Notes: a model not told the origin generated them from the sequence alone. Counted from the stretch's first letter, positions 24,276 through 33,389 are shown. The stretch is DNA of 64,000 nucleotides from Fluviicola sp. (GCF_029266855.1 NZ_JAQSWB010000001.1:620001-684000), one strand, 5' to 3'. Numbers and translations: made by a program.

Positions 24276-27200
24276 ATGACTTATGTGGATTTTTTTTCTG
24301 ATCTAGGTTTTGACTTCAATGTTGATTTGAGGCCAAAAGCTATTGATATTGAGAAAGAAGCTACTTTATCTCAAAAACTTAAAAATTCGGTTTTTTTTTA
24401 TAAAAGTCCAAATAACACCAATACCTCTTTTTACCTTGTTACTTCTTTGTTAGAAACAATAGAACTCGAACAGTTTAGAAAATATGTTTGGAATGAAAAT
24501 GATGTAGATATAATTTTCTATTATCCTAATGAAGCTGACGAAGTAAGAATGTTGTATGCCAAATATTCCCCTAAAGTTTCAAATAATGACAGTGTTTTAC
24601 AGGTCTTTTCAACTGTTCAAAAAGATATAGATACGATTGAAAAAATCAGGCACTGGCAGTTTGATAGTGGCGTGTTTTGGCTAAATTATCATTCGTTTAT
24701 TGATAAAGCGAAGTATAAAGGGATTGATAAAGAGTTAGTTGCTACTTTGAAGGCATTAAAAGAGCAATTAAGCAATCTTTTAACCCAATTAATATCTGAT
24801 GATAGTAAGAGAAATGAAGTAGTTCAGGCATTAATTGATAGAACGCTGTACATTAAATACTTAGAAGATAATCATATTATTAACGCGTATTTTTTTAATC
24901 ATTATTTTAACGATGATAAACTTAATTACGAAAGGTTATTAGAAAACAATTCTAATAAAGACATCAACAAACTGTATAAAATCATTCACGAAATATTTAA
25001 TAATGCACTTTTTGACCAGCCAACAATAGATGATCAGTATTTGACGAGTGATGTACGTTCACTGATAGCAAGCTCTTTTAATCACAATGTAAATACAGGT
25101 CAATTAAGATTGTTTGATTTCGGATTTGATGTTTTACCCGTTGAGTTTATAAGCTACATTTACGAAGTCTTTTTGTCTGAAAAACAGAAAGAAAATGGGA
25201 TATACTATACACCGAAAAAATTAGCACAGTTAATCGTAGATGATGTAATAAGAGAAGACAAAATAGGCTCAATTTTAGACCCTTCGAGCGGGTCAGGTAT
25301 GTTCCTGATTACCGGATATCAAAGGCTTTTGGAAATCTCTAAAAAGCAAAATTTAGAACCCCAGGATAGCATTGGCAAAATAAAGTATAGAACCAAGCTT
25401 CTGGCAGATAATATTTTTGGAATTGAAAAAGAATTAACAGCTCAACGGTTTACTTTATTTTCTCTTTCACTTCAAATATTTAACGGAATTGACCCGACGG
25501 AAATAAAAGAATTCATAGCAAATGAACTAAATGAGAACAAAAAAATCAACTTGTTTTCGGAATTTTCATTTTTTCAGAATATAAAACACGCCAACACACT
25601 TAATACATCTGATAAACCTTTTGAAGATAAGATGTTTTCTTACATAGTTGGAAATCCGCCATTTTTTGAAATATCAAACACAGAGGAGTTTCAAAACGAG
25701 ATATCTTTTTTAAACTCTTATCAAGTTGATATTTCTGATGAGACTAGAAAAGTTGCAAAGAACATCGTTGGTAAGTCTCAAATATCTCAATGCTTTTTTT
25801 TGAAAATCAAAGACTGGAGCGATGAAAACACAAGGTTTGGATTTATTTCAAATAGTTCTAATTTTTATAATGATTATTCAGAAGTTTTTCAATCCTATTT
25901 TTATACCCACTTCGGTATTGAGAAAATTTATGAGTTATCAAGGGTAAAAAAGATATTGTTTGAAAAGGCAAAAGAGAGCGTTGTAGCAATCATTTTTACA
26001 AATAATCTTGAAGATAGCGTTATTGATTATTATCCTGTAGATTTAGGTCTGTTTTCAGAAAAACCTTTTGAGTTACTTATAATTCAGGAAGACAAAGCAA
26101 TTGAAATCATTCAAAACGAACTTAAAAGCAAACAAATAAGATTAAGAAATTTTTTGGTCGGAAATCAATTTGATTTAGAGTTTGTAAACAAAATTCATTT
26201 TCAAAATGATATTTTAGATAATCATATTATCACTCTTGAAGGTTGTAAAAGCAAAATAAATAATGGACTTCAAATAGTAGGTAAGGAACAAATATTATCA
26301 GAGTTCAACATTTCGGATAGTGAGTATAAAAAACTAACCAGGGAACAAAGAACAGCCTATTCTAATAAGTTCAAACAAAAATATACAAACACATCTTGTA
26401 GTAAAGACTTTCCTATACCATTATTAGAACCTGGAGATTTATATAGATTTGGGTATAATAGTAACCCAAGAATGTATTTGGGAGATATTTCTAATTTTCA
26501 GAGAACAAGAAGTAGTAATATTTATACCCTTCCAAAAATCCTTATAAATAGGACAGGAAAAGAATTAAAGGCTACTGTTAGTTTAAATAAAATATTCTAC
26601 AACTTTGACGTGTATTCTATTTTCCCAAAAGAAAGTGAAAACATCTATCTGTATACAGCATTAATTAATTCACATCTTATTAATTATGTGATTGACCTGT
26701 CTTTTCGAAAAAGAGTAGATGGCTCTTACACGAAAATAGGATATGATGCAATATTAAATATTCCTGTACCTAGGGAACTAAATGAAGATATTGCAAAACA
26801 AATATCAGATATAAGTAAAGGCTTATCGGAAGTACAGTGCGAATACATCAAAAAAGAACAGAAATTGAATGAGTTGATTTATGATTTATTTGAGCTGTCT
26901 TATTGGGAAAAGCAAAGAGTAAAGGACTATTTTCTTCAAAAATCAAGAATTGGAAGAAAGAAAAACGCTTTAGATGAGTACAAAAATACACTAAAAGAAA
27001 TAGTCGGCTTTTATTTTGAAAGCCCTGTAAGCATAGAAGAAACATCGACAGACTTTGGTTTAATTGTTGTAAAAATATCGTTTGGTAGTAGTTCCGTTAC
27101 TACTCAAGTTGCTAAAACCAAGAAGTATTTGCTTAACGAGATTTTTAAGCAAAATCCTAATGCAAATTTTTTAGCAAGTCAAGAAAAGATTTTCGGGAAA

Positions 27201-27323
27201 GATTGTGTATACATTATAAAAGAGGACATAAATAAAAACTGGACAGAAACAAAAGCCTTTGAAGATGGACAGGATATTTTAAAACACTTAATATCCAATG
27301 AGAATGGAGAGAGAATACATTAG
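24276..27323 (+). CDS. Class I N6-adenine-type DNA methyltransferase (Eco57I/type IIG-like)
   Basis: 1015 aa. An N-terminal domain of about 300 aa leads into the methyltransferase core: GIYYTPKKLAQLIVDDV, then motif I ILDPSSGSGMF (D335-G341), then IFGIEKELTAQRFTLFSLSLQIFNGI, then motif IV NPPF (N460-F463) which forms the adenine pocket. A specificity-like region (about 620-870) and a helical tail follow. It should transfer a methyl group from SAM to the N6 of adenine. No PD-(D/E)xK core is apparent in its N-terminus, unlike true type IIG enzymes. The next gene overlaps its end and supplies an ExK motif. Base use is visibly AT-rich compared with the flanking core genes, consistent with recent transfer. 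Confidence 0.88.
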   Translation: MTYVDFFSDLGFDFNVDLRPKAIDIEKEATLSQKLKNSVFFYKSPNNTNTSFYLVTSLLETIELEQFRKYVWNENDVDIIFYYPNEADEVRMLYAKYSPKVSNNDSVLQVFSTVQKDIDTIEKIRHWQFDSGVFWLNYHSFIDKAKYKGIDKELVATLKALKEQLSNLLTQLISDDSKRNEVVQALIDRTLYIKYLEDNHIINAYFFNHYFNDDKLNYERLLENNSNKDINKLYKIIHEIFNNALFDQPTIDDQYLTSDVRSLIASSFNHNVNTGQLRLFDFGFDVLPVEFISYIYEVFLSEKQKENGIYYTPKKLAQLIVDDVIREDKIGSILDPSSGSGMFLITGYQRLLEISKKQNLEPQDSIGKIKYRTKLLADNIFGIEKELTAQRFTLFSLSLQIFNGIDPTEIKEFIANELNENKKINLFSEFSFFQNIKHANTLNTSDKPFEDKMFSYIVGNPPFFEISNTEEFQNEISFLNSYQVDISDETRKVAKNIVGKSQISQCFFLKIKDWSDENTRFGFISNSSNFYNDYSEVFQSYFYTHFGIEKIYELSRVKKILFEKAKESVVAIIFTNNLEDSVIDYYPVDLGLFSEKPFELLIIQEDKAIEIIQNELKSKQIRLRNFLVGNQFDLEFVNKIHFQNDILDNHIITLEGCKSKINNGLQIVGKEQILSEFNISDSEYKKLTREQRTAYSNKFKQKYTNTSCSKDFPIPLLEPGDLYRFGYNSNPRMYLGDISNFQRTRSSNIYTLPKILINRTGKELKATVSLNKIFYNFDVYSIFPKESENIYLYTALINSHLINYVIDLSFRKRVDGSYTKIGYDAILNIPVPRELNEDIAKQISDISKGLSEVQCEYIKKEQKLNELIYDLFELSYWEKQRVKDYFLQKSRIGRKKNALDEYKNTLKEIVGFYFESPVSIEETSTDFGLIVVKISFGSSSVTTQVAKTKKYLLNEIFKQNPNANFLASQEKIFGKDCVYIIKEDINKNWTETKAFEDGQDILKHLISNENGERIH

Positions 27324-28026
27324 GATTAAGAAGCCAGCTCCATTACCATTTGATACTCGCCAACTAAAGACTTTAGATGATGAGTTTTGGAAAAATTGGG
27401 TGTTTTATTATTTGCTTGATTTTTATAAAAACTATAATAGCGCTGAATTAAAGTCTAAAATTGAAGAAGAAAAGAAAAAGCAATATCCAAGAACCGAAAG
27501 AGAAATAGCAAAATTTATACGCCTCAAATTGAAAGCAAATAGAGAATTCGGGTTAAATTTTTCTGTAAAAGGTGAAGAAACAAATGATGAGGACATAGAA
27601 GGGAATTACGACATCACTATTCATAATACATATTGGAAGAATCAAGACTTCTACTTTGAATGCAAAAATTTAGATGGTAGTAAAGATTTGGTAGATAAGT
27701 ATGTTTGCTATAATACCTATAAAAAAGATGTTAACAATGAAAATATCTTTGATGGTGGGGTTCTGCGTTATTTCAATGGAAAATATGCTCAAAACCTAAC
27801 CTTTGGTGGAATGATCGGTTTTATATTAGATGGAGATAGCAATAATATAAAGACAGAAATTGTGAAGAAGTTAAACGAAAAATTTCTGATTTCTCCTGAA
27901 GGAGACCTGATTAGCACAAAAAATAATTCAATACAAGAAGCCCCATTTACTTTTGACAGCTTACACTCACGTCAGGATACGGAATTTGTTATACATCATT
28001 TGCTATTTGATTTGTATAAGGCATAA
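27298..28026 (+). CDS. Putative PD-(D/E)xK nuclease paired with the methyltransferase
   Basis: 242 aa. The ATG at 27298 overlaps the end of the methyltransferase by 26 bp; ATG 27304 is an alternative. A helical N-terminus (DDEFWKNWVFYYLLDFYKNYN) leads to YDITIHN (D105), about 15 residues before FYFECKNLDG, giving E121-x-K123. This D...ExK spacing is the PD-(D/E)xK nuclease core. Such enzymes cut DNA with Mg2+. The overlap implies translational coupling, so the two genes probably form a restriction-modification-like or other phage-defence unit. No family name was recognised. Confidence 0.65.
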   Translation: MRMEREYIRIKKPAPLPFDTRQLKTLDDEFWKNWVFYYLLDFYKNYNSAELKSKIEEEKKKQYPRTEREIAKFIRLKLKANREFGLNFSVKGEETNDEDIEGNYDITIHNTYWKNQDFYFECKNLDGSKDLVDKYVCYNTYKKDVNNENIFDGGVLRYFNGKYAQNLTFGGMIGFILDGDSNNIKTEIVKKLNEKFLISPEGDLISTKNNSIQEAPFTFDSLHSRQDTEFVIHHLLFDLYKA

Positions 28027-28403
28027 AGCGGCACATTATACTAACAACCTTTTTTCATTATTCCAACCTCAAAAAATGACACAAATCTTCGTGTAACTAT
28101 ACTCCAAAGAGTACACAAAAATCTCTTAAAAATTCGATATATCAGCATAACTCGCGGTTTAAATGTGTGGTTGTTTTGCATAGCGTAAATTATTGGATGT
28201 ACAACTTGCGAAGTGTCCTATAATGTTATTGCGTGATGTTATATAGCTTGGGTAATCAGACCAAGATTGACGGCAGAAGGGAAGGGCTAAGGTTTTTACT
28301 TCAATTAAAACAGGCTCCAACTTTTATTCTTTCAAGTCTTAAAATGGCGTTCTTTAAATCAAACTAAAACAGTATATTAGCTGCAACCAAATATTCACTA
28401 TTT
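28027..28403. other. 377-bp intergenic stretch
   Basis: It holds repeat copy B and an AT-rich leader for the 98-aa gene. No further gene was seen in it. Confidence 0.6.
28215..28313 (+). repeat. Accessory-region repeat, copy B
   Basis: Starts GTCCTATAATGTTATTGCG, then TGATGTTATATAGC, in the same orientation as copy A, 4.2 kb away. Together they bracket exactly the methyltransferase/nuclease unit. Confidence 0.8.
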
Positions 28404-28700
28404 ATGAAAATTCGAATTACAATTAAAAAACTCTATGAAGATGATGCAAAAATTACAGGGGCAATTGTAACATCACATTCATCTCCTCAAAATGCTAAAG
28501 AACTTTTTGAAATGGAATCAATCATGAAACACCATGTTCATGATAAAATATTCCCAAATGAAGGTTTAACCTTTTATCCTTCGGGATCATCGGGTTTAGT
28601 TTCATTCATCGCTTTAATCAATATTAATGGAATGAAAGAAACTCAGGAAAATATAGATTACACTTTGCATTACAGTTCTGACTCTCCAGATTTTCAATAG
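28404..28700 (+). CDS. 98-aa protein of unknown function
   Basis: A small soluble protein beginning MKIRITIKKLYEDDAKITGA, with two histidines in KHHVHDK near residue 43 and a glycine/serine-rich YPSGSSGLVSF. The strand-helix-strand pattern suggests a small alpha/beta fold. It is unrecognised. It lies within the unit between repeats B and C and ends 20 bp before a strong terminator. Confidence 0.6.
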   Translation: MKIRITIKKLYEDDAKITGAIVTSHSSPQNAKELFEMESIMKHHVHDKIFPNEGLTFYPSGSSGLVSFIALININGMKETQENIDYTLHYSSDSPDFQ

Positions 28701-28719
28701 TAACCAGTGGTTTTAAAAT

Positions 28720-28750
28720 AAAATGGACAACATATGCTGTTGTCCATTTT
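28720..28750. terminator. Strong bidirectional hairpin terminator
   Basis: A perfect 13-bp stem: AAAATGGACAACA (28720-28732) with TGTTGTCCATTTT (28738-28750), loop TATGC, T-rich on both strands. It ends the 98-aa gene and could also catch transcripts of the convergent metallopeptidase-like gene. Confidence 0.85.
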
Positions 28751-28819
28751 TAGATTCCTACCAATTTCCAAGAAAATAGGATTAGACCTTTTTTTGTTTC
28801 TCCATATTATCTTGATCTT

Positions 28820-30073
28820 CTAAGACTTAGACAACTGATCTCTTATTTTCCAATATTCCAACATTTGTGTAAGTGGACAGATTGTTTCTCTGAGCCATTG
28901 CTTCTCATAACAACAGTCATCTGTAATAAACTCTTGTTTCATATCACACATTGGAATATAACGGCATTCTTTTCTACCTTCCACTTCAAACAATCTATCC
29001 AACAATACCTTGATTGTTCTTAATTCAACAAGTTCTTCCGCAACTCCGGAAGGAGTATCTGCAACAGGGAAAATCCAAGTTAAATCCTCAAGTTGAATTA
29101 AAGGTACACCGTAGTAGCCTTTAAGCTCGTTTAGTTTTGATACTAGAGGTATGTTAGGGTCACTCAAAAGATCATAAAATAATAAATCGTGAGCCTTTTC
29201 GATAGCAATTATATTATCAAATAAGCTATCAATATATTTAACTTTAGATCCCAAAAGAAAATGAATTGTACTTCTCAATTTTTCAATTGATTGAATTAGA
29301 AGCTCTTTGATTGTTAGCCCCGAACCATCGCTGATATCCAGTTTACGAGAGAACTCTTGATGAATAAACTCCTTCATCGAAATATCAGCATTATTATAGT
29401 CGATCACTAAACGAAAAAAATGATGTCCAGCATTCTCAAAGTTTAATGCCAAACTGCAAAGAGCGGCAATCTCGATTGGATTATTAGATAATTTGGGGCA
29501 ATATTTATCAACTACACATTGAACCATTTTATAAGGATAAAAGGGATGCCCAGGTTCTTTATCAAATACAATTTGTAATGCGCGTGACATTCCCTCCTTT
29601 ACCGCTAAATTTCCAAAATTATATCTCTTTAATAATGTACTATTCTTATAAAAACTGAGTTTACGAGTTCCTTTTGTTTCTAACTCATAATGAGTTGATA
29701 CTTCAAAATAATCATAGTCGGTAATACCTAAAACATCATAGTAGTCTCCTCTAAATAACTTGAATCTATTTAACCTCTTTTGCTCATATTCGCTTCTAAT
29801 CGATTTGTTAGTAAAAGGCAAATTGATGGTGTCTAATTTTTCGGATCTCACTCTAATATTATGTGTAAACTCATAATATTCAATAGCGTTCAAAACTCCA
29901 GATAGAGTAGTTATATTTTGTAAATAGTGTCCGTATTCGTGAAGGTAAAGTCCATTTTGTTTGTTACTAAAACGATCAAAATCTAATTTTAAATCGGCGG
30001 GAATTCCAGAAACATACATAAAGAACCAGTTCGGTTCATAGAATCCTAGAGTATCTAAATAAGTATCTTCCAT
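28820..30073 (-). CDS. Putative zinc metallopeptidase (HEYGH motif), unknown family
   Basis: 417 aa, soluble, AT-rich base use. The only clear motif is H45-E46-Y-G-H49 in GLYLHEYGHYLQN, the HExxH zinc-binding pattern of gluzincin/metzincin peptidases. The third ligand cannot be placed. The rest is mostly helical, with a C-terminal cysteine cluster (RKECRYIPMC, TDDCCYEKQWLRETIC) that might bind another metal. It is encoded opposite to its neighbours within the repeat-delimited accessory region, which suggests an accessory, possibly defence-linked or toxin-like, role. No partner gene was recognised. Confidence 0.65.
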   Translation of the reverse strand: MEDTYLDTLGFYEPNWFFMYVSGIPADLKLDFDRFSNKQNGLYLHEYGHYLQNITTLSGVLNAIEYYEFTHNIRVRSEKLDTINLPFTNKSIRSEYEQKRLNRFKLFRGDYYDVLGITDYDYFEVSTHYELETKGTRKLSFYKNSTLLKRYNFGNLAVKEGMSRALQIVFDKEPGHPFYPYKMVQCVVDKYCPKLSNNPIEIAALCSLALNFENAGHHFFRLVIDYNNADISMKEFIHQEFSRKLDISDGSGLTIKELLIQSIEKLRSTIHFLLGSKVKYIDSLFDNIIAIEKAHDLLFYDLLSDPNIPLVSKLNELKGYYGVPLIQLEDLTWIFPVADTPSGVAEELVELRTIKVLLDRLFEVEGRKECRYIPMCDMKQEFITDDCCYEKQWLRETICPLTQMLEYWKIRDQLSKS

Positions 30074-30231
30074 GTTCTAATTGGGATATTCTAATTCAGT
30101 GAGTGAACAATGTTTAAGCAAACATAACTCTTTTTTGAATTCCACATTTTAAAATAACCGGATTCCACAATTTAAATTAACCACCACAACAGCGCTAACG
30201 CTTTAGCTTTCTCGAAGCTATCGCTTCTCTT

Positions 30232-30262
30232 GTCCTATAATTAATATTATGTTAAATAGATA
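30232..30262 (+). repeat. Accessory-region repeat, copy C (shortened)
   Basis: GTCCTATAATTAATATTATG then TTAAATAGATA matches copies A/B in GTCCTATAAT and in ATGTTA-ATAG, with the middle changed. Its tail TTATGTTAAATAGA is repeated again at 31018-31031. Confidence 0.6.
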
Positions 30263-30345
30263 TTATGCAAGTTATTCTAACGCGAATGAATTGAGATTGT
30301 TCGGATCTCCCTATTCTATCCAATTACACTCATTCAATCTTCACT

Positions 30346-30521
30346 CTGAGAATCGTCTGGAATTCTCCGGCTGCGTAATCGTTCACAACTATTGAATTCT
30401 GATTAAAATCAAATCACTGAGAATCGCGCAGAATTTTCTTTTCGTACAATCGTCGGCAAATAATTAAATCCTAAAAAATTAAAACATCCGAAATTCTGCT
30501 TCCTGAGAATCGCACAGAATT
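30346..30521 (+). repeat. Three degenerate tandem units with CTGAGAATCG core
   Basis: Cores at 30346-30364, 30417-30435 and 30503-30521 read CTGAGAATCG-nnCnGnAATT. Spacing is 71 and 86 bp. Units 1 and 2 also share a following GTA-AATCGT segment, so the whole unit was duplicated and has diverged. Confidence 0.65.
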
Positions 30522-30597
30522 TTTTGCATGGGAATTTGTACGGAATAATTCATTCTGACGCAGGATATTTTTTTACTATTGTAGAATAATTCAATCT

Positions 30598-30936
30598 ATG
30601 AAAAATTTCGTATTACTAATTGCTTTAATAACTGTCCTGGTAAGCTGTAATTTCAATGCGAACAGAAAATCCGAAATCAAACAGCGAATACACGAATTGG
30701 AACAAGGGATTGAAAAGCGATCAGCACAGGAAATTCGGGACGAAGCGTTTTTAGAATCTGCCATGACAGAATATCAAAACGACAAAGAAAAAATAGCAGA
30801 AACCGAATCTGACAAATTGCTTAGACTTCATACGATTATTGAACCAGTTACCAAACGATTAGATGAATTACAAACCAAGGATTCAGCTGACCAAGCGGAA
30901 ATTGATCAATTACGTGAGGAATACATTCGGTATTAA
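30598..30936 (+). CDS. Small lipoprotein with coiled coil
   Basis: 112 aa. The signal peptide and lipobox are LVSC (MKNFVLLIALITVLVSCN). The mature part is almost entirely a charged helix (KSEIKQRIHELEQGIEKR, KRLDELQTKDSADQAEIDQLREEY), probably a coiled coil in the periplasm or on the outer membrane. No domain was recognised. It is in the repeat-delimited accessory region, between copies C and D. Confidence 0.65.
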   Translation: MKNFVLLIALITVLVSCNFNANRKSEIKQRIHELEQGIEKRSAQEIRDEAFLESAMTEYQNDKEKIAETESDKLLRLHTIIEPVTKRLDELQTKDSADQAEIDQLREEYIRY

Positions 30937-31334
30937 TTGCGGATTCCGAACCCCTAGTAGCAATTACTTCACATCTCATTCGTAACCCGTAATTGGGAAA
31001 ATTCGCGATTTCTGAGTTATGTTAAATAGAAATTGTGTCCCAAACGAGAATTATCTATTGATAAAAGTTTTTTGTATCCAGAAATGTGGAGAAATTTCCT
31101 TTGTGTTCTTTAAGCTTTTAGTTGCATGTTCGCGATATTGCGAACAGCCCTTATAAATACAGGCTTTTAGCCTGAAAAATGAAGCTAAATTCGTTACGAG
31201 TCGTTAGATCGAAATCACCCTTCAAGCAAATATCATCTATTGATAAATCAATCAAAAAAAGTGCAGTTTCCATCAAACTTTTCGCGTTAAATCGGAGTCT
31301 TTCTTCAGAACCCAATACTAAATACTTAAAAAAT
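30937..31334. other. 398-bp intergenic region with repeat D and hairpin repeat copy 1
   Basis: TTATGTTAAATAGA at 31018-31031 is the tail of the accessory repeat family. The region 31111-31217 is copy 1 of the hairpin repeat described separately. The long upstream extension of the open frame from 31179 is judged untranslated. Confidence 0.55.
31111..31217 (+). repeat. Hairpin repeat copy 1 (TGTTCGC-GATATT-GCGAACA)
   Basis: The core at 31127-31146 is a 7-bp inverted repeat with a 6-nt loop. Flanking sequence (CTTATAAATACAGGCTTTTA, and further to CGAAATCACC) matches copy 3 at 33253-33363. Confidence 0.8.
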
Positions 31335-32990
31335 ATGAAGAAAAGTTTACTGGTAATTGCGGCGTGTTCATCCCTTTTCACGATGAATACTTTCGCGCAA
31401 CAACTTGATTTGACATTCAATACGAATGGCTACCTCCCCTACCTGGGCCCCAATTCAAACAGTGAAGGAAACTTAGGAAGTGCCTATGCTTCTGCCATCC
31501 AGGCGGACGGGAAAATTGTTACGGTATTGAGAAGAGATCCAAATACTCCGGATTTGGCGATGCACATCTACCGCTATATGCCAAACGGAATGCCGGATCC
31601 AGGATTTGGAGTAAATGGGGCTGTCAACACTTTCTGCGGACAAGATAGTCAGGGATACGATGTGGAAATTCAGGCGGACGGGAAAATTGTATTGGTCGGT
31701 GAATCCGAATACTGTATCAACGGAATTTGCGGAGCAAGTCAGTTTGTTATGATGCGTTTAAACACAAACGGAAGTCTTGACTCTACATTTGGAGTCAACG
31801 GTCATTTATTGTCTAATCACGTCTTCGGAACTACCGGTACCGGTTCTATTCCCAAAAGATTTCAGATCCTTCCTGACGGAAAGTTTATGGTCGGAGGAAC
31901 TGGTCCTGGCGGAAAACCTGCAATTGTGCGCCTGAAACCCGATGGTTTCCCGGATAATACATATGGAACAAACGGTGTTTTCTCATTAACAAATGTTCCG
32001 AGATCACGTTTTATCGACATGGCTATCGGACCAAATGGCGAAGCTTACGGATTATTGAGAACAGACACCTGGAATACAACTACCTATACCTATGATTCTG
32101 CCAATTATACGGATAATGCGATCTTTAAATTAAATCCGAACGGTACACCCGATCTGACATTCGGTACCAACGGACTTTTCCGTTTTGGAACGGATAATAC
32201 AGACGAAGCAGCTGCTATTATGCTATCCAGCACCGGAAAACTGCTTGTTACAGGTTATAATATGCCAATAAACAACTTCTATTTTAGCGGATATGGTCGG
32301 GCGAACAGAGGATTTGTAGCTTTTGTAAACACAAGCGGATCAATGGATATGAGTGTTCCCAACGGATTCTCCAACTTTGATTTCGTACAGGACAGCGCAA
32401 CCTTCTTTAATAAGATCATTGAAAAAAGTCCGAATGAATTTTTGATCTGTGGATTCACTACCAATTATGTGAGCGGAAATTATCAAAACAAAGGTCTGAT
32501 CGCAAGTATGAATGCACAAGGCCAGTTAAATACAGGGTTCAATGGCAACGGCTATATGACCTTCGATCATGGAATGGTTGGTACATCAGGCTGGAACGGG
32601 AAACTGGCAAATTTCATGGATATTGATTTAAAGAGCAATAAAATCATCCTGACAGGATACCGGAACCCGCTTGCAGGAGCCACGAAAGGCAGTATTTACA
32701 TTTTACAGCTGATTTATGGTCCTGCGAACAACCTGGCTGTTGAAGAATTTTACGGAGAACAGGACTTTTCAGCATATCCAAACCCGGTTACGAATAAGCA
32801 CTTCGTCGTTAATATAGAGGAAGCAGCAAGCATCCAGTTAATTTCCCTGGACGGAAGGATACTTTATCAGGGTGAAGTTTCCGAAGGCATTACGCAAATT
32901 GAAATAGATGCAGATTATAAAGGAATTGCGATCTTGAAAGTGGAAAGCAAGGACGGAAAAACAGGAACGGGTAAACTACTTTTTGAGTAA
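31335..32990 (+). CDS. Secreted delta-60-repeat protein with T9SS sorting domain
   Basis: The ATG at 31335 gives 551 aa and a signal peptide ending TFAQ; the frame upstream is left out because it overlaps the repeat. Uncharacterised delta-60 repeats recur: AIQADGKIVTVLRRD, EIQADGKIVLVGES, ILPDGKFMVGGTG, and LNTNGSLDSTFGVNG / LKPDGFPDNTYGTNG / LNPNGTPDLTFGTNG. These form a propeller-like array. The final 75 aa are a T9SS type A sorting domain (YPNPVTNKHFVVNIEE, ending TGKLLFE). It should be exported and surface-anchored. It is flanked on both sides by copies of the hairpin repeat. Confidence 0.9.
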   Translation: MKKSLLVIAACSSLFTMNTFAQQLDLTFNTNGYLPYLGPNSNSEGNLGSAYASAIQADGKIVTVLRRDPNTPDLAMHIYRYMPNGMPDPGFGVNGAVNTFCGQDSQGYDVEIQADGKIVLVGESEYCINGICGASQFVMMRLNTNGSLDSTFGVNGHLLSNHVFGTTGTGSIPKRFQILPDGKFMVGGTGPGGKPAIVRLKPDGFPDNTYGTNGVFSLTNVPRSRFIDMAIGPNGEAYGLLRTDTWNTTTYTYDSANYTDNAIFKLNPNGTPDLTFGTNGLFRFGTDNTDEAAAIMLSSTGKLLVTGYNMPINNFYFSGYGRANRGFVAFVNTSGSMDMSVPNGFSNFDFVQDSATFFNKIIEKSPNEFLICGFTTNYVSGNYQNKGLIASMNAQGQLNTGFNGNGYMTFDHGMVGTSGWNGKLANFMDIDLKSNKIILTGYRNPLAGATKGSIYILQLIYGPANNLAVEEFYGEQDFSAYPNPVTNKHFVVNIEEAASIQLISLDGRILYQGEVSEGITQIEIDADYKGIAILKVESKDGKTGTGKLLFE

Positions 32991-33108
32991 CTGTTAACTA
33001 TTTTTCTTTTAACCGCAGAGACGCGGAGAACGCAATGTTTTATAACAATCCCCTTTGTGTTCTTTGCTTCTCTGCGTTTTTTTTGGTCCTTTAGCTACTT
33101 TAGTTGCA

Positions 33109-33128
33109 TGTTCGCGATATTGCGAACA
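33109..33128 (+). repeat. Hairpin repeat copy 2
   Basis: The same core and the preceding TTTAGTTGCA as the other copies; similarity ends soon after GCCC. The repeat occurs three times in 2.2 kb in the same orientation. Confidence 0.75.
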
Positions 33129-33252
33129 GCCCTTTATGGACAAGGAATTGATGCAGATTTTTGACTATGGAAATGTGGAGAACGCAATGTTTTTTACAAC
33201 AATCCCCTGATCTTTTTTCGTCTTTGCTGCTTTGCGGTTACTTTTTGGTCTT

Positions 33253-33363
33253 TTAGCTGCTTTCGTTGCATGTTCGCGATATTGCGAACAGCCCTTGTAA
33301 ATACAGGCTTTCAGCTATAAAACAAACCCGGAATTAGTTACAAGTTGTTAAAACGAAATCACC
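33253..33363 (+). repeat. Hairpin repeat copy 3
   Basis: Core at 33271-33290. It matches copy 1 over about 110 bp: hairpin, TACAGGCTTT, then GAATTAGTTACAAGTTGTTA against the diverged AAATTCGTTACGAGTCGTTA, then CGAAATCACC. Confidence 0.8.
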
Positions 33364-33389
33364 AAACTTTCATACCTCAATTACAAATG

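Larger units (their letters stand above)
30074..30597. other. 524-bp intergenic region with repeat copy C and a degenerate tandem repeat
   Basis: Near its left end AGCGCTAACGCTTTAGCTTT and the adjoining GAAGCTATCGCTTC form small inverted repeats. Then comes repeat copy C (30232-30262), then three CTGAGAATCG-based units (30346-30521). No coding frame fits. Confidence 0.65.

Noticed and set aside
24276-28026. Assignment of the methyltransferase pair to BREX, DISARM or Type I R-M
   Set aside because: No helicase, phosphatase, specificity subunit or DrmA/B-like gene adjoins it; only the two genes lie between the repeats.
31179-31334. 52-codon N-terminal extension of the delta-60 protein
   Set aside because: It overlaps repeat copy 1 and would place the signal peptide internally.
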